Counted from the first letter of the stretch, positions 8,085-16,747 are shown. The stretch: DNA of 64,000 nt from Natrinema amylolyticus_A (GCF_042678045.1 NZ_JBHUDI010000003.1:62001-126000), one strand, 5' to 3'. The notes: generated by a model from the sequence alone, not told the origin. Numbers and translations: made by a program.

Positions 8085-8629
8085 TGGAGATTATCTGGTA
8101 TCTCGACCGTGGCGCGGCGCTCGTCGCCTATCCCGCACTGTATATCGCGGTCCTGACGGGGATTCTCTACACTGCCCGGTCGTTCGGCCCGCTCTACCGG
8201 CTCGCCCGCAAAATCCACATCGAAGTGTCGGTGTTCGCGATGCTCGTGACGCTCCTTCACGGCGTCCTCGGCGTCCTCGACACCTGGTTCATCGTCACCG
8301 GGTCGGCCCCCCAGCCCGCCTACTCGACGACCTACCTGCTCGCCGGCGTCGTGGTCGGCGTCGGAGCGCTGCAGGTACTCGTCGTCGCAGTGCTTGGCTT
8401 TCTCGATGCACAGCGGTTCGATCGTCCCTGGGGTCCACAGGTCGTCCACGCGTTCGCCTACGGCGGCTTCGCGTTCGCGACGATCCACGCCGTCGCCATC
8501 GGAACCGACGTCGCGGGGCTGATCCGTCCGGTCTTCGGCCCGGCAATCGCGTTCCTCGCCTACGTCCTGCTGTTGCGTCTGCTGGTGGCTAGCGGACGGC
8601 TGTCGACGCCCGCAACGACGAAGCAGTAG
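8084..8629 (+). CDS. ferric-reductase-like / cytochrome b-type membrane protein
   Basis: 181 residues with about five membrane helices. Helix histidines are spaced as in haem-binding ferric reductase-like domains: KIHIEVS and LLHGVLG in one helix pair, then QVVHAFAY and ATIHAVAIG in a later pair. This fits two bis-His haem b sites. It is the last gene of the acidic peptide-apbE-TSP3 run. It probably moves electrons across the membrane to an extracytosolic acceptor or flavoprotein; the acceptor is not evident. It ends one base before a convergent regulator. Confidence 0.75.
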   Translation: MEIIWYLDRGAALVAYPALYIAVLTGILYTARSFGPLYRLARKIHIEVSVFAMLVTLLHGVLGVLDTWFIVTGSAPQPAYSTTYLLAGVVVGVGALQVLVVAVLGFLDAQRFDRPWGPQVVHAFAYGGFAFATIHAVAIGTDVAGLIRPVFGPAIAFLAYVLLLRLLVASGRLSTPATTKQ

Positions 8630-9169
8630 TTAGTAGCTGTCCCACAGGTCGAACAGCCGGTCGACGACTCGATCGGTGAACGTTCGCCGGTGGATCGTGT
8701 AGAGATACTGCACGCGCTCCGGATCGCGCAGCTCGTATTCGACGCTGCGACCCTGTCGCTCCTTGGTCACGAGATCCGCATCCTCGAGTTTCGAGAGGTG
8801 CCACGACACCGTCGAGGGCGAGCGCTCGAGGCGGTCGCTCAACTCGGCGGTCGACAGCGCTCCTTCGACGGCCAGGTGGGCGATGATCCGGCGGGCGTAC
8901 TCGCGTCGCAGCGCGTTCATGACGGCCTGATCGGCCTCGTCGAACTCCTCTGCCGGGTAGTATCGTGTGTACTTCCCGTCGTCCGACTCCTCGAGCAACC
9001 CCTGGGCCTCCAGCCGGCGGAGGTGGTACTGTAGCGTTCCCTGGGCGTACTCGAGCGCCTCGAGGAGGGCCCGAAAGTGGATCCCGGGATTGTCACGGAC
9101 GTGCTGGTAGATCGTTCGCCGCGATCGCAGTTCCAGCGCCGGGTCCGCGTCAGGGTCGGAGTCCGTCAT
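8630..9169 (-). CDS. transcriptional regulator with two winged-helix domains
   Basis: 179 residues containing two ArsR/MarR-like winged helices in tandem. The first is around TIYQHVRDNPGIHFRALLEA...GTLQYHLRRLEAQGLL; the second is around RIIAHLAVEGALSTAELSDR...STVSWHLSKLEDADLV with the wing RQGRSVEYELRDP. This two-domain layout (DUF7343/TrmB-related) is common in haloarchaea. The start MTDSDPD at 9169 leaves a two-base gap to the preceding membrane-protein gene, so the two form an operon. Targets are unknown. Confidence 0.78.
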   Translation of the reverse strand: MTDSDPDADPALELRSRRTIYQHVRDNPGIHFRALLEALEYAQGTLQYHLRRLEAQGLLEESDDGKYTRYYPAEEFDEADQAVMNALRREYARRIIAHLAVEGALSTAELSDRLERSPSTVSWHLSKLEDADLVTKERQGRSVEYELRDPERVQYLYTIHRRTFTDRVVDRLFDLWDSY

Positions 9170-9171
9170 GG

Positions 9172-9501
9172 TCAGTCCCGAGTCAACGCGACGAAGAACG
9201 CGAGCAGTCCCACGAGGATGAGTGCCGCCGCGCCGTGCTCGAGCAACTCGACGGTCCGCACGGAGAGATACGGGAGGAGGAAGTACTCGAGGAAGACGAC
9301 GAACCCGTAGATCGCGAACATGAGATAACCGACGGCGACGACGGCCATGCGCCGGTCGCGTTCGCGTCGCCACGCCAGCGCGCTGAGCAGTGCCAGCGCC
9401 GCGCCGAGCACGAAGATCCCGAAACTGATCGTTTGCTCGAGTTGCTGGGCGAGCGTCAGTGCAACGGCCATCGTGACGAATCCCGGAACGAGCCCTGCCA
9501 T
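9172..9501 (-). CDS. small four-helix membrane protein, haloarchaeal
   Basis: 109 residues with about four hydrophobic helices, a basic loop (RRERDRR) and a charged C-terminal end. It precedes the winged-helix regulator by two bases. Pairs of a DUF7521-like membrane protein and a two-domain helix-turn-helix protein recur in haloarchaea, possibly as a membrane sensor and its regulator (inference). No catalytic motif is visible. Confidence 0.6.
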   Translation of the reverse strand: MAGLVPGFVTMAVALTLAQQLEQTISFGIFVLGAALALLSALAWRRERDRRMAVVAVGYLMFAIYGFVVFLEYFLLPYLSVRTVELLEHGAAALILVGLLAFFVALTRD

Positions 9502-9665
9502 TCGGTACGACTCGACCGAGGTGTCGGGAAAGAAAAAGGATTGTCGTCCAACCGTCGAATCGGTCGGACTGGTTCCGGCGTCAAGTCGGCGGGTACGATG
9601 TTGCTGTCGGCCGGCACCTTTCCTGCGGTCGGGACTTTATGACCACTGCGTTCCTAGACAGCGGT

Positions 9666-10349
9666 ATGGCCTTTCGCGCCGACGAGCGTGCGACCGACTT
9701 TCGTGAGATCGACCGTTTCGAGGGCGGCGTCGGCTGGATCGCCCATCCCGACGAACGCATGCAACGCGCCAGCCACGCCCTCGTGGTCGACGGTGAAGTC
9801 TGGGTGATCGATCCCGTCGACGCCGAGGGAATCGACGAACTGTTCGCCGAGTTCGGCGACGTGGCCGGTGTCGTCGTCACGCTGGATCGGCACACACGCG
9901 ACGCTGCCGCCATCGCGAAACGGCATCGCGTTCCCGTCTACCTCCCCGCGTTCTTCGACGGCGTGACCGACGACATCGACGCCGCAGTCGCCCGCTTTGG
10001 TGACGAACTCTCGGATACCGGCATCCGTGCGCTCACGGTCGTCGACAGCCGCTTCTGGCAGGAAGTCGCTCTCTACAATCCGTCCGACGGAACGCTCGTC
10101 GTTCCTGAAACAGTCGGGACCGTCGACTACTTCCTGGCCGGTGACGAGCAACTCGGCGTGCATCCGATGTTGCGACTGAACCCACCACGGGGAGCGTTTC
10201 GCGGTATCAGGCCCGAGCGCGTCCTCGTCGGCCACGGCGCCGGTGTGGTAGAGGGTGCTGGACGCGCCCTCGAGGACGCGTTCGACGGTTCCCGCAAGCG
10301 GGCCCCCCGGCTGTACGTTAAGACGGCTTGGGACATGCTGCCGATTTGA
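9666..10349 (+). CDS. metallo-beta-lactamase-fold-like conserved haloarchaeal protein
   Basis: 227 residues resembling MBL-fold hydrolases in outline: HALVVDGEVWVIDPVDAEGI, then VVVTLDRHTRDAAAIAKRH in place of the canonical HxHxDH site, and a closing RPERVLVGHGAGVVEGA. Because HxHxDH is reduced to DRHTRD, metal-dependent catalysis is doubtful. The start MAFRADE at 9666 is chosen over an ATG at 9639 because the TATA-like CTTTATGA around 9636-9643 would then sit about 26 bp upstream, fitting leaderless transcription. Role unknown. Confidence 0.62.
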   Translation: MAFRADERATDFREIDRFEGGVGWIAHPDERMQRASHALVVDGEVWVIDPVDAEGIDELFAEFGDVAGVVVTLDRHTRDAAAIAKRHRVPVYLPAFFDGVTDDIDAAVARFGDELSDTGIRALTVVDSRFWQEVALYNPSDGTLVVPETVGTVDYFLAGDEQLGVHPMLRLNPPRGAFRGIRPERVLVGHGAGVVEGAGRALEDAFDGSRKRAPRLYVKTAWDMLPI

Positions 10350-10410
10350 GCAGTGATGGCAAGCCAGCCCAATCGCTGGAGGATACTTCTAAAAGAGTAC
10401 AGCGAGAGTT

Positions 10411-10835
10411 CCACGGGTCACCTGACCCGTGGGTGAATCGCGTATGCTTCCCGCCACAATCTACAGTTTTATTTTACGGTACGTCGTTGAATCAGGGAGG
10501 GACCGACGGTAACAGCCTCTCAAAACCCACGCACTGAAACATGGTAAGACGTGGTGAGATGGGCAGTGTCGGGCCGAGTAAAGCGGCCAGCCCTCACGGA
10601 CACCAGCCTTGTGCTGGTGACGGGGCGGAATACTCCGTCCAGATAAGCCACACTCGCGTCGGCGGTGATAGCACCCCTATTACCGGGCGCGAATCGTTGT
10701 GGTGAACGTGTTCGGGTGCTACTGGTTCCACGCAAGCCCTACGGTGAGCGTGAGGGGAATTAACGCATCGTAGGAGCCATCGTCCGTTTCTGGACGCTGG
10801 CCAACCGCGAACGCCACGGGTCACCCGACCCGTGG
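10411..10835. mobile_element. tnpB-less IS200/IS605-type remnant or palindrome-associated element
   Basis: Two near-identical 22-bp hairpins bound the element: CCACGGGTCACCTGACCCGT at 10411 and CCACGGGTCACCCGACCCGT at 10814, each followed by GG. Such subterminal palindromes are typical of IS200/IS605/IS1341 ends and of PATEs in haloarchaea. The interior has no tnpA or tnpB frame, but GC-rich self-complementary pieces such as CACCAGCCTTGTGCTGGTG suggest a structured RNA segment. It lies immediately upstream of the gene at 10868 and may supply or disrupt that gene's promoter. Assignment is from palindrome structure, not a database match. Confidence 0.5.
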
Positions 10836-10867
10836 TACTTTACTTACTTCCCACCCAAAGCAGACCT

Positions 10868-11290
10868 GTGGTCTACGTCACCCGTGCGCTCGTCGATGTT
10901 CTGCTGGATCTGGCCAGCGACGCAGATCCTGACGACGTGACGACGGGCGTCTCAATTACCGTGGCCGACGAACTCGAGGGTGCGGACGGCCTCGATCCCG
11001 AGACGCCGGTCTTTACCGACTTCTTTCTGCCCGATCCCGGCAACCCCGTCAACGCCGTCTTCGGCGTCGACCTCTCGACGCCCGTTCGCCAGGCGCAGGG
11101 GCGGTTCGTCTCCCACCCCGTCGGCGAACTCGAGGTGTCTCGGCGAGACGACCTTGCCGAGATCGTCTTCGTCGCCGTCCCGCCTTGGCAGGCCGACGAA
11201 CGGTCGTTCGCCGCGTTCGATCGCAGCGGCGAGCGCCAGCCCCTCGAGATCGTCGACGCCGCGCCGCCGGACCAGTCGCTCACGGACTGA
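10868..11290 (+). CDS. conserved haloarchaeal hypothetical protein
   Basis: About 140 residues from the GTG at 10868 (VVYVTRALVDVLLDLASDAD...), ending APPDQSLTD. It has the acidic composition expected of a real gene, with conserved-looking blocks VFTDFFLPDPGNPVNAVFGVD and GRFVSHPVGELEVS. In-frame codons continue upstream to a GTG at 10832, but that part lies inside the hairpin end of the mobile remnant, so the native 5' end may have been displaced. I do not recognise the family. Confidence 0.6.
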   Translation: MVYVTRALVDVLLDLASDADPDDVTTGVSITVADELEGADGLDPETPVFTDFFLPDPGNPVNAVFGVDLSTPVRQAQGRFVSHPVGELEVSRRDDLAEIVFVAVPPWQADERSFAAFDRSGERQPLEIVDAAPPDQSLTD

Positions 11291-11585
11291 TGCGACGCGA
11301 CGGGAATCGCGGACGCAGCGCTGAGCGGCGGTGCGCGTTCTCAAAAAAAGCCGGCCGTGTGAGTCACCCGGTCGGAATGGGGACTTCATCGTCGCCGATG
11401 ATCCGGTCGATGATACCGCCGGGGTTCCGATCACGTCCAGCGTCATCATCGTTGTCGGATGGGAAGTCCGGAATGTATGGCATGGTTCGCCCCCACGTGT
11501 AGGTATGATCTCGAGGCCGAAAAGCGCTGTTCCCCTTGAGTGGTCGCCGTCGGATACCGGTCAGGGCCTCGCTCGAGTCGGTCGC
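11291..11585. other. intergenic stretch containing one small gene on the minus strand
   Basis: Apart from the 39-residue frame at 11364-11483 (listed separately), it holds nothing I can support. Confidence 0.4.
11364..11483 (-). CDS. small acidic protein (39 aa)
   Basis: The minus-strand frame reads MPYIPDFPSDNDDD, then DAGRDRNPGGIIDRIIGDDE and PIPTG. It is acidic and ends with an amphipathic GGIIDRIIG stretch. Composition matches haloarchaeal proteins and no other frame here is plausible. It resembles the many uncharacterised small proteins of haloarchaea; no metal-binding cysteines. Confidence 0.45.
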   Translation of the reverse strand: MPYIPDFPSDNDDDAGRDRNPGGIIDRIIGDDEVPIPTG

Positions 11586-11795
11586 TTACTCGAGATAGCC
11601 CAGCCCGCGGAGCTGTTCGGTGATCTCTTCGAACTCGGCCTCGGTGAGTTGGCCCTCCTTCTGGTGCTGGATGACGATGCTACGCAGCAGGAACCGGACG
11701 AGATCGCTCGTGCTCTGGAAGCTCGTCCCCTCGATGGTCTCCTCGACGCGGTCGGCGAGGTCCTTCGGGATCGACACCGTGGTGTATTCGGTCAT
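11586..11795 (-). CDS. ribbon-helix-helix (CopG-like) DNA-binding protein
   Basis: 69 residues starting MTEYTTVSIPKDLADRVEET: a beta-strand of alternating residues (YTTVSIP) followed by two helices, the ribbon-helix-helix pattern. SFQSTSDLVRFLLRSIVIQH is the dimerising second helix. The C-terminal tail TEAEFEEITEQLRGLGYLE is a further helix. The ATG at 11795 is used because the strand must start within a few residues of the N-terminus; upstream codons to 11861 have no family counterpart. Such proteins repress their own or nearby promoters as dimers; the target is unknown. Confidence 0.78.
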   Translation of the reverse strand: MTEYTTVSIPKDLADRVEETIEGTSFQSTSDLVRFLLRSIVIQHQKEGQLTEAEFEEITEQLRGLGYLE

Positions 11796-11970
11796 ACGCC
11801 ATACTCCGTCGCGGGCCCCAAATGCGTGTCGGCAGCGGTATCGATCGCGCGTGTGCATCACCCGCTCGCGGCCACCGTCTGTGATGGTTGACCACAGGTA
11901 CCGTCCAGTGACTGTCGTCGACCGTCTCCACAGACATTTTTATATCCGGCTCCGTACCGAGAGGTAAGGC

Positions 11971-12300
11971 ATGGGAGTCCGGCCACCATCGAGCGGAGAC
12001 GACGAGGAACCCGACAGTATCGAGTTCGGCATCGCGGCCGTCGACGCTCATCTCAAGGGCGCTGACCTGTCCTTTCCGGCCACGAAAGACGACGTCAGAG
12101 CCGAACTCGGTCACGAGCGTATCCCCTACGACGTCCACGGGAACGACGTTGCGCTGGGTGAGATACTCGAGGACGTCCCGACGGACCGCTTCGACTCCCG
12201 ACAGGAGCTCTTGAACGCACTCCACGAACCGTTTGAGGAGTACCGACGGAACCGCTCGGGGGGCGTCATCGGACAGGTCCGATCGCTGTTGCCGTTCTGA
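11971..12300 (+). CDS. DUF5789-like haloarchaeal protein
   Basis: 109 residues: a short variable N-terminus, then FGIAAVDAHLKGADLSFPAT KDDVRAELGHERIPYDVHGN and VALGEILEDVPTDRFDSRQE, the pattern of the small cytoplasmic DUF5789 family found across haloarchaea, and a C-terminal basic/hydrophobic end (RSGGVIGQVRSLLPF). A TATA-like TTTTATATCC about 25-30 bp upstream supports this start. Function unknown. Confidence 0.68.
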   Translation: MGVRPPSSGDDEEPDSIEFGIAAVDAHLKGADLSFPATKDDVRAELGHERIPYDVHGNDVALGEILEDVPTDRFDSRQELLNALHEPFEEYRRNRSGGVIGQVRSLLPF

Positions 12301-12388
12301 TCGTGGGTTTGGTGGCGTTCGAGCCTCTTTTCCGCTGCTATCCAGCTTCAGTCAGCAACCGTCCGATCATGGACAGCTGATTGTCGCG

Positions 12389-13396
12389 TCACTCGTCGCG
12401 CTCTTCTCGAGCGATCCGTTCCAATCGACGGCGCTGCTCGCGGTGGAGGGTGACGAGCATATCCGAGAGCACGCCGAACATGAGTAACTGGACGCCGAGG
12501 ATGATCGCGGCCGCCGAGACCACTGCCAAGACCTCGTGGCTCCGGGTGTACTGAATCCACTCCCAGAGGACATACATTGCAATGAGGGCACCGGAGGCGA
12601 TACCGCTCACACCGAGGCTCCCGAAGTAGAATAGGGGGTTGTTGGTTTTGGCCAGCGAGTACAGCGCCAGCAGGATCGTGCCGCCGTCTTTGACCGGGTG
12701 CAGGTTGGTCTCGGATTCGTCGGGTCGCGCTCGATAACTGATCGGGACGACTGTCGTGTCGATCCCGTGTTTAACACACTCGACGGCGAGTTCGGTCTCT
12801 ATCGTAAAGCCGTCCGAGTCGAGTGAGAGCCGTCGGAACGAGTCGACGGTGAAGGCTCGATATCCCGAGAGGATGTCCTGGTAGTTGGCCCCGTGGACGA
12901 ACCCGAACGCGCGGTTGATCATCCGATTGCCGAAGCCGTTCAACGCCCGCATCGCGTCGTCGTCCATGTCCGCGAAGCGGTTCCCGATCACGTGGTCGTA
13001 CCCGCGTGCGAGCGGCTCGATCATCTTGTCGGCGTCGGCTGGATCGTAGGTGCCATCGCCGTCGACCATCAACACGTAGGGCACTGTTACGTACTCGAGG
13101 GCCTCACGAACCGCCTGGCCCTTGCCGCTGCCCGACTGGACCAGTACCTCCGCGCCGTGTTCGCGGGCGATCTCGCGGGTGTCGTCTTCGGAGTCACCGT
13201 CGATGACGACGACGTTCGTATAGCCCTGCTCGTAGAAGCCCTCGATCACGTCGCCGATCGTGGCCGCCTCCTCGAGCGTCGGGATGAGTACGCAGACCTC
13301 GTCGGGCGAGATTTCGCGCGTCTGCTCGGTCACGGCGACGACGTCGCCACCGTTCGAGCGAGGGCTTGAGGCCGCGCGAACCGCGTCGTCTTCCAT
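12389..13396 (-). CDS. aglJ: dolichyl-phosphate glucosyltransferase AglJ
   Basis: A 335-residue GT2 enzyme. The catalytic domain begins VCVLIPTLEEAATIGDVIEG and continues VVVIDGDSEDDTREIAREHG. The metal/nucleotide site is DGDGTYDP, the acceptor region ANYQDILSGYRAFTVDSFRR, and two C-terminal membrane segments (about 245-268, 283-310) anchor it. This layout is that of AglJ, which in Haloferax volcanii adds the first sugar to dolichyl phosphate in S-layer N-glycosylation, on the cytoplasmic face. The first 30 residues are longer than usual, so a GTG start near VTEQTREISPDE is possible. It lies beside the S-layer gene and a dead aglM copy. Confidence 0.88.
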   Translation of the reverse strand: MEDDAVRAASSPRSNGGDVVAVTEQTREISPDEVCVLIPTLEEAATIGDVIEGFYEQGYTNVVVIDGDSEDDTREIAREHGAEVLVQSGSGKGQAVREALEYVTVPYVLMVDGDGTYDPADADKMIEPLARGYDHVIGNRFADMDDDAMRALNGFGNRMINRAFGFVHGANYQDILSGYRAFTVDSFRRLSLDSDGFTIETELAVECVKHGIDTTVVPISYRARPDESETNLHPVKDGGTILLALYSLAKTNNPLFYFGSLGVSGIASGALIAMYVLWEWIQYTRSHEVLAVVSAAAIILGVQLLMFGVLSDMLVTLHREQRRRLERIAREERDE

Positions 13397-13478
13397 TGGG
13401 CATTACTCCCCCACCGAACCGCAAAAGGCTACTGATCGACCAGTGCTGGTTTTATACCGGCCTCTCCTTGTCGTGTCG

Positions 13479-14095
13479 CTACCAAGTCTGCCCCTCGTAG
13501 ACCTCGAGTGTTTCTTTGTTGACGTCAAGCCGGCGACCGTCGACGAGCACCTTGTGGGCCATGTTCTCGAACGAGAGGCCGTCGAACTCGGGCCAATCGG
13601 TCGCGACGACGGCACCGTCTGCGTTCTCGGGTGCGTTTTTGGTTGATTCGGCATACTCGATGTCGGGATAATCAGGCCGGACGTTTTCGATTGCAACTGG
13701 ATCGTAGGCGACGATAGCCGCGTCGCGGTCTTTGAGGTAGCCGATCACGTCCAGCGCGCGAGATTTGCGTATGTCGTCTGTGCCGGGCTTGGAACGACAG
13801 ACCGAGGACGGCGATGCGGGCTCCCTCGAGGGCGACATGATTTTCGAGTAAGTTGATGAGCCGTCGTGGCTGTTCGTCGTTGACTGCGACGGTCGCATCG
13901 AGCAGTTCCGTCTTGTACCCCTGCTCGCGTGCGCCGGCCCGCAGGGTATTGACGTCCTTGGGGAAACAGGAGCCGCCCCAGCTCAGTCCGGAGCGGATAA
14001 ACCTTCGGAGATTCGATCATCGAGGCCAACTGCTTCGAGTACCCCGTAGGCGTCTGCACCGTACTCTTCAGCGACTGCTGTCGCTATCCAGTGTG
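13479..14095 (-). pseudogene. decayed UDP-glucose 6-dehydrogenase (aglM) fragment
   Basis: Minus-strand reading gives ADAYGVLEAVGLDDRISEG, a frame break, then FIRSGLSWGGSCFPKDVNTL with the catalytic Cys motif, INLLENHVALEGARIAVLGL, a second break, then PGTDDIRKSRALDVIGYL and the end VLVDGRRLDVNKETLEVYEG QTW. The NAD-binding N-terminal half is missing. So it is a truncated, frameshifted paralogue of the intact aglM at 26176-27459. It lies between aglJ and the S-layer gene, suggesting the original locus was rearranged or duplicated. Confidence 0.85.
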
Positions 14096-14155
14096 ATGCC
14101 CAATAAAAGAAAACCGCGGAAATTGAAGGCCGGCGGAAGCCGGTAGTTCTACAGC

Positions 14156-16747
14156 TTAGTTCTGACGGCGCAGGGCCAGCATGGCAGCGCCGAGCAGCGC
14201 GACGAGAGCGAGACCGACACCGAAGCCGGGCGTGCTGTCGTCGCCGCCGTCGTCGGAGCCGGTGGAGTCGTCCGTGCCGGAGTCGTCGGAGCCGGTGGAG
14301 TCGTCCGTGCCGGAGTCGTCGGAGCCGGTGGAGTCGTCCGTGCCGGAGTCGTCCGTGCCGGAGTCGTCGCCCTTCTTCTCAGGCTCTTCGACGGTCAGCG
14401 TACCGGAGTCGACTTCGTCGCCGTCAGCGGTCAGCGTCCACTCGTAGTCGCCAGCGGAGGCGTTCTCGAGCAGCGTTTCGCCGTCGACGATGGTGTCGGA
14501 GGCAGCGCCTTCGAGTTCGACGGTGTCGTTGTAGACTTCGTCACCGTCGAAGGTGAAGACGACGTCCTCGGAGGACTCAACGTCGTTCGGGTTCTCGACG
14601 TCGACCGTGCCGGTCACGTCGTCACCCTCTTCGGGTGCCTTGGGCGCGGTGGAGACGTCGTAGTCGAAGGACTGGAGTTCGTCACCTTCGATGGTGGTTC
14701 CTTCGAGGTCGTCGCTTTTGTCACCGGCCTCGGCTTCGAGTTCGTAGTCGATACCAGCACTGTACTCGCTGAGGTCGTGCTGGATCGAGTAGGTACCGTC
14801 CTCGGTAACGTAGCCAGTCTCGGACTGGGTGAAGTTACCGGCCGAGCGCAGGCGGTCGCTGACTTCCGTGTGTGGTGCGAGGTTGGTCTCGCCCGTCACG
14901 GTTGCGTCAGCCGACGCGGGCAGCTCTTCGTTGCTGTCGTCGAGTTCGAACTCAGGCACCTCGAACTCGAAGGAGTCCGAAGCGACTTCGTTCTCCTCGT
15001 CTTCGTCAGCCTGTTCGCTCGCGTAGTCCCATTCGTAGTCGACGGTGAAGTCGACATCGTAGCTTTCGTCAGTTTCGATGCCGCTGATATCGTCTTCCTG
15101 GATGTTCAGGAGGACCACACCTTCGGACTGGTTAGCGCCGACAATCTCGACTTCGTCACCGATGTAGTCGGCATCGCCATCATCGTCTGCTTCAGCATCA
15201 TTGGTGGTCCAGACTGGCGGGTCAGCGTTCGGGCCGCTTTCCTCACCAGTGATGTTGAGAGAGACAGTGTTCTTGTTTTGGAACTCGCTGATGTCGCCGA
15301 ACGTGCTGTGCGTGTTGCCATCTTCATCCTCGAAGTAGGCGTGGAGACTGTCAGTTTCGACACTGACGAGCATGCCATCGCCGTCTGCGATGGTGTCGGC
15401 GTCACTGATGTTCTCCTCGGAGACGACATCTGCGATGGTTTCGTCGTCGTCGAGGCTGTCTGTGACATCACTAAGCTCGCCCTTCGGTGCGGTGTGCACC
15501 GTGGTGGCGTCCTCGTCAAGCGGCTGACGGTTCTCGAGCGTCAGGTACGAGGTACTTTCTTCACCGTCCTCGAAGCTGTCCGTGTAGTCCTCCGTATCTT
15601 GGATATTGGCGACTTCAGGACCGTCGTCAACAAGGTCGGTGTCGATATCAGTCGAGAGGGCAAGTGGGTAGTCACCAGCCTCGAGTTCCGTGCCTTCGCC
15701 CTCGGTGTCAACTGCCACGAGGGTGACATCGTCGTCACCGTCGGCGGTCGAGAAGGCGTTTTTGACGCCATCAGTGTCGTCAGCGGCGGCGACAGTGTCC
15801 ATCTCGACGTTGACGACGCCGGTGCTGTCCTCGTTATCGTCGTCGTCTTCGACGTGGAGGAAGACGTCGTAGCTGGCGTCATCCATCGTACCGACGCGGA
15901 GGTAGGCCTCGTCGGTGTTCTCCATTTCGACCGGAATCTCGGCCGTGTTCGTTCGTGTCTCGATCGCTTCATCAGCGAACGAGAGGGTGCCGTCCTCGCC
16001 CTCAGTCACGTTGATCGAGGCGTCGGATTCGGCGGAGGTGTCAGTCGACTCGAAGTTGAACTCGTACTCACCAGTGTCGATGTCGGTGAAGTTCGCGACG
16101 TGGTCTTCTGCGTCGCTGACGCCGGTAAGGGTCAGGACTTCTTCGTCCTCGTCGTTCTTTTCGATGCCGAAGTCGTTTTCAGCGTCGCCGCCGTTCTGAC
16201 TTCCGAAGATGTCCTCGAGATCGTCCTCGTCGAGACCGTCAGCACTGACGTTCAGGTCGTAGGGGTCTCGGTTAGTGTTAATCTCGAGGTCGACGGTTTC
16301 GTCATCGTCGACTTCGTCCTCATCGAACTCCAGAGTCCGGAAATCCATGGTCCGGAGTTCAAAGGATCGCTCTTCGTCCGAAGTGTCACCGTTGTTCGGA
16401 CCGTCGAGGTAGTAGTATCCGGTTTCGTAGCCGTCGGTGTCGAGTTCGTACTCACTGCCGCTAGCAGTGAACTCGTCTTCGAACCGGTCTCCCTCGGCGT
16501 CGCCATCACTATCGAAGTCATCAGCGTACCGGATCTCGTAGGAGTCACCATCATTGAGGTCGGTGATAGTGACGGTTTCCCCTTCGTAGAAGCCGGTTGA
16601 ACTACCGTCTTCGTTTTCGAAACTTGCGTTCTCAGCTGCGGCCGCCCCGCCCACAAACGCAGTGGACATGGCGACAACAGAGAGAACCATAAGCGCGGCC
16701 AGGATCACTGCACGACCCTTGTCGCGATAGGTTGTGTCGTCTGTCAT
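14156..16747 (-). CDS. csg: S-layer glycoprotein with PGF-CTERM anchor
   Basis: An 863-residue secreted surface protein. A basic N-terminus (YRDKGRAVILAALMVLSVVA) leads into a Sec signal ending AAAAENASF, the typical haloarchaeal S-layer start. The mature part is very acidic and carries ten N-x-S/T sequons by eye (for example NAS, NVS, NFT, NVT, NIT, NQS, NDT). Near the C-terminus is an Asp/Ser/Thr/Gly linker of repeated SDDSGTDDSTG units, a probable O-glycosylated spacer. It ends with TPGFGVGLALVALLGAAMLA LRRQN, the PGF-CTERM signal processed by archaeosortase ArtA with lipid attachment. It is the likely main substrate of the glycan genes in this window. Confidence 0.9.
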   Translation of the reverse strand: MTDDTTYRDKGRAVILAALMVLSVVAMSTAFVGGAAAAENASFENEDGSSTGFYEGETVTITDLNDGDSYEIRYADDFDSDGDAEGDRFEDEFTASGSEYELDTDGYETGYYYLDGPNNGDTSDEERSFELRTMDFRTLEFDEDEVDDDETVDLEINTNRDPYDLNVSADGLDEDDLEDIFGSQNGGDAENDFGIEKNDEDEEVLTLTGVSDAEDHVANFTDIDTGEYEFNFESTDTSAESDASINVTEGEDGTLSFADEAIETRTNTAEIPVEMENTDEAYLRVGTMDDASYDVFLHVEDDDDNEDSTGVVNVEMDTVAAADDTDGVKNAFSTADGDDDVTLVAVDTEGEGTELEAGDYPLALSTDIDTDLVDDGPEVANIQDTEDYTDSFEDGEESTSYLTLENRQPLDEDATTVHTAPKGELSDVTDSLDDDETIADVVSEENISDADTIADGDGMLVSVETDSLHAYFEDEDGNTHSTFGDISEFQNKNTVSLNITGEESGPNADPPVWTTNDAEADDDGDADYIGDEVEIVGANQSEGVVLLNIQEDDISGIETDESYDVDFTVDYEWDYASEQADEDEENEVASDSFEFEVPEFELDDSNEELPASADATVTGETNLAPHTEVSDRLRSAGNFTQSETGYVTEDGTYSIQHDLSEYSAGIDYELEAEAGDKSDDLEGTTIEGDELQSFDYDVSTAPKAPEEGDDVTGTVDVENPNDVESSEDVVFTFDGDEVYNDTVELEGAASDTIVDGETLLENASAGDYEWTLTADGDEVDSGTLTVEEPEKKGDDSGTDDSGTDDSTGSDDSGTDDSTGSDDSGTDDSTGSDDGGDDSTPGFGVGLALVALLGAAMLALRRQN
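14251..14365. repeat. 33-bp tandem repeat in the S-layer linker
   Basis: Three full copies and a partial copy of a 33-bp unit (containing GGTGGAGTCGTCCGTGCCGG on the plus strand) encode the repeated 11-residue TGSDDSGTDDS linker. Copies are nearly identical, so unit number may vary between strains. Confidence 0.8.

Noticed and set aside
14245..14370. CRISPR-like spaced repeats
   Set aside because: Units are directly adjacent, lack spacers and are part of the S-layer coding frame. No CRISPR array or cas gene was seen anywhere in the window.
14777..16600. 607-codon open frame antisense to the S-layer gene
   Set aside because: It is Val/Phe/Gly-biased, mirrors the codon pattern of csg, and has no promoter or family features; a shadow of a high-GC acidic gene.
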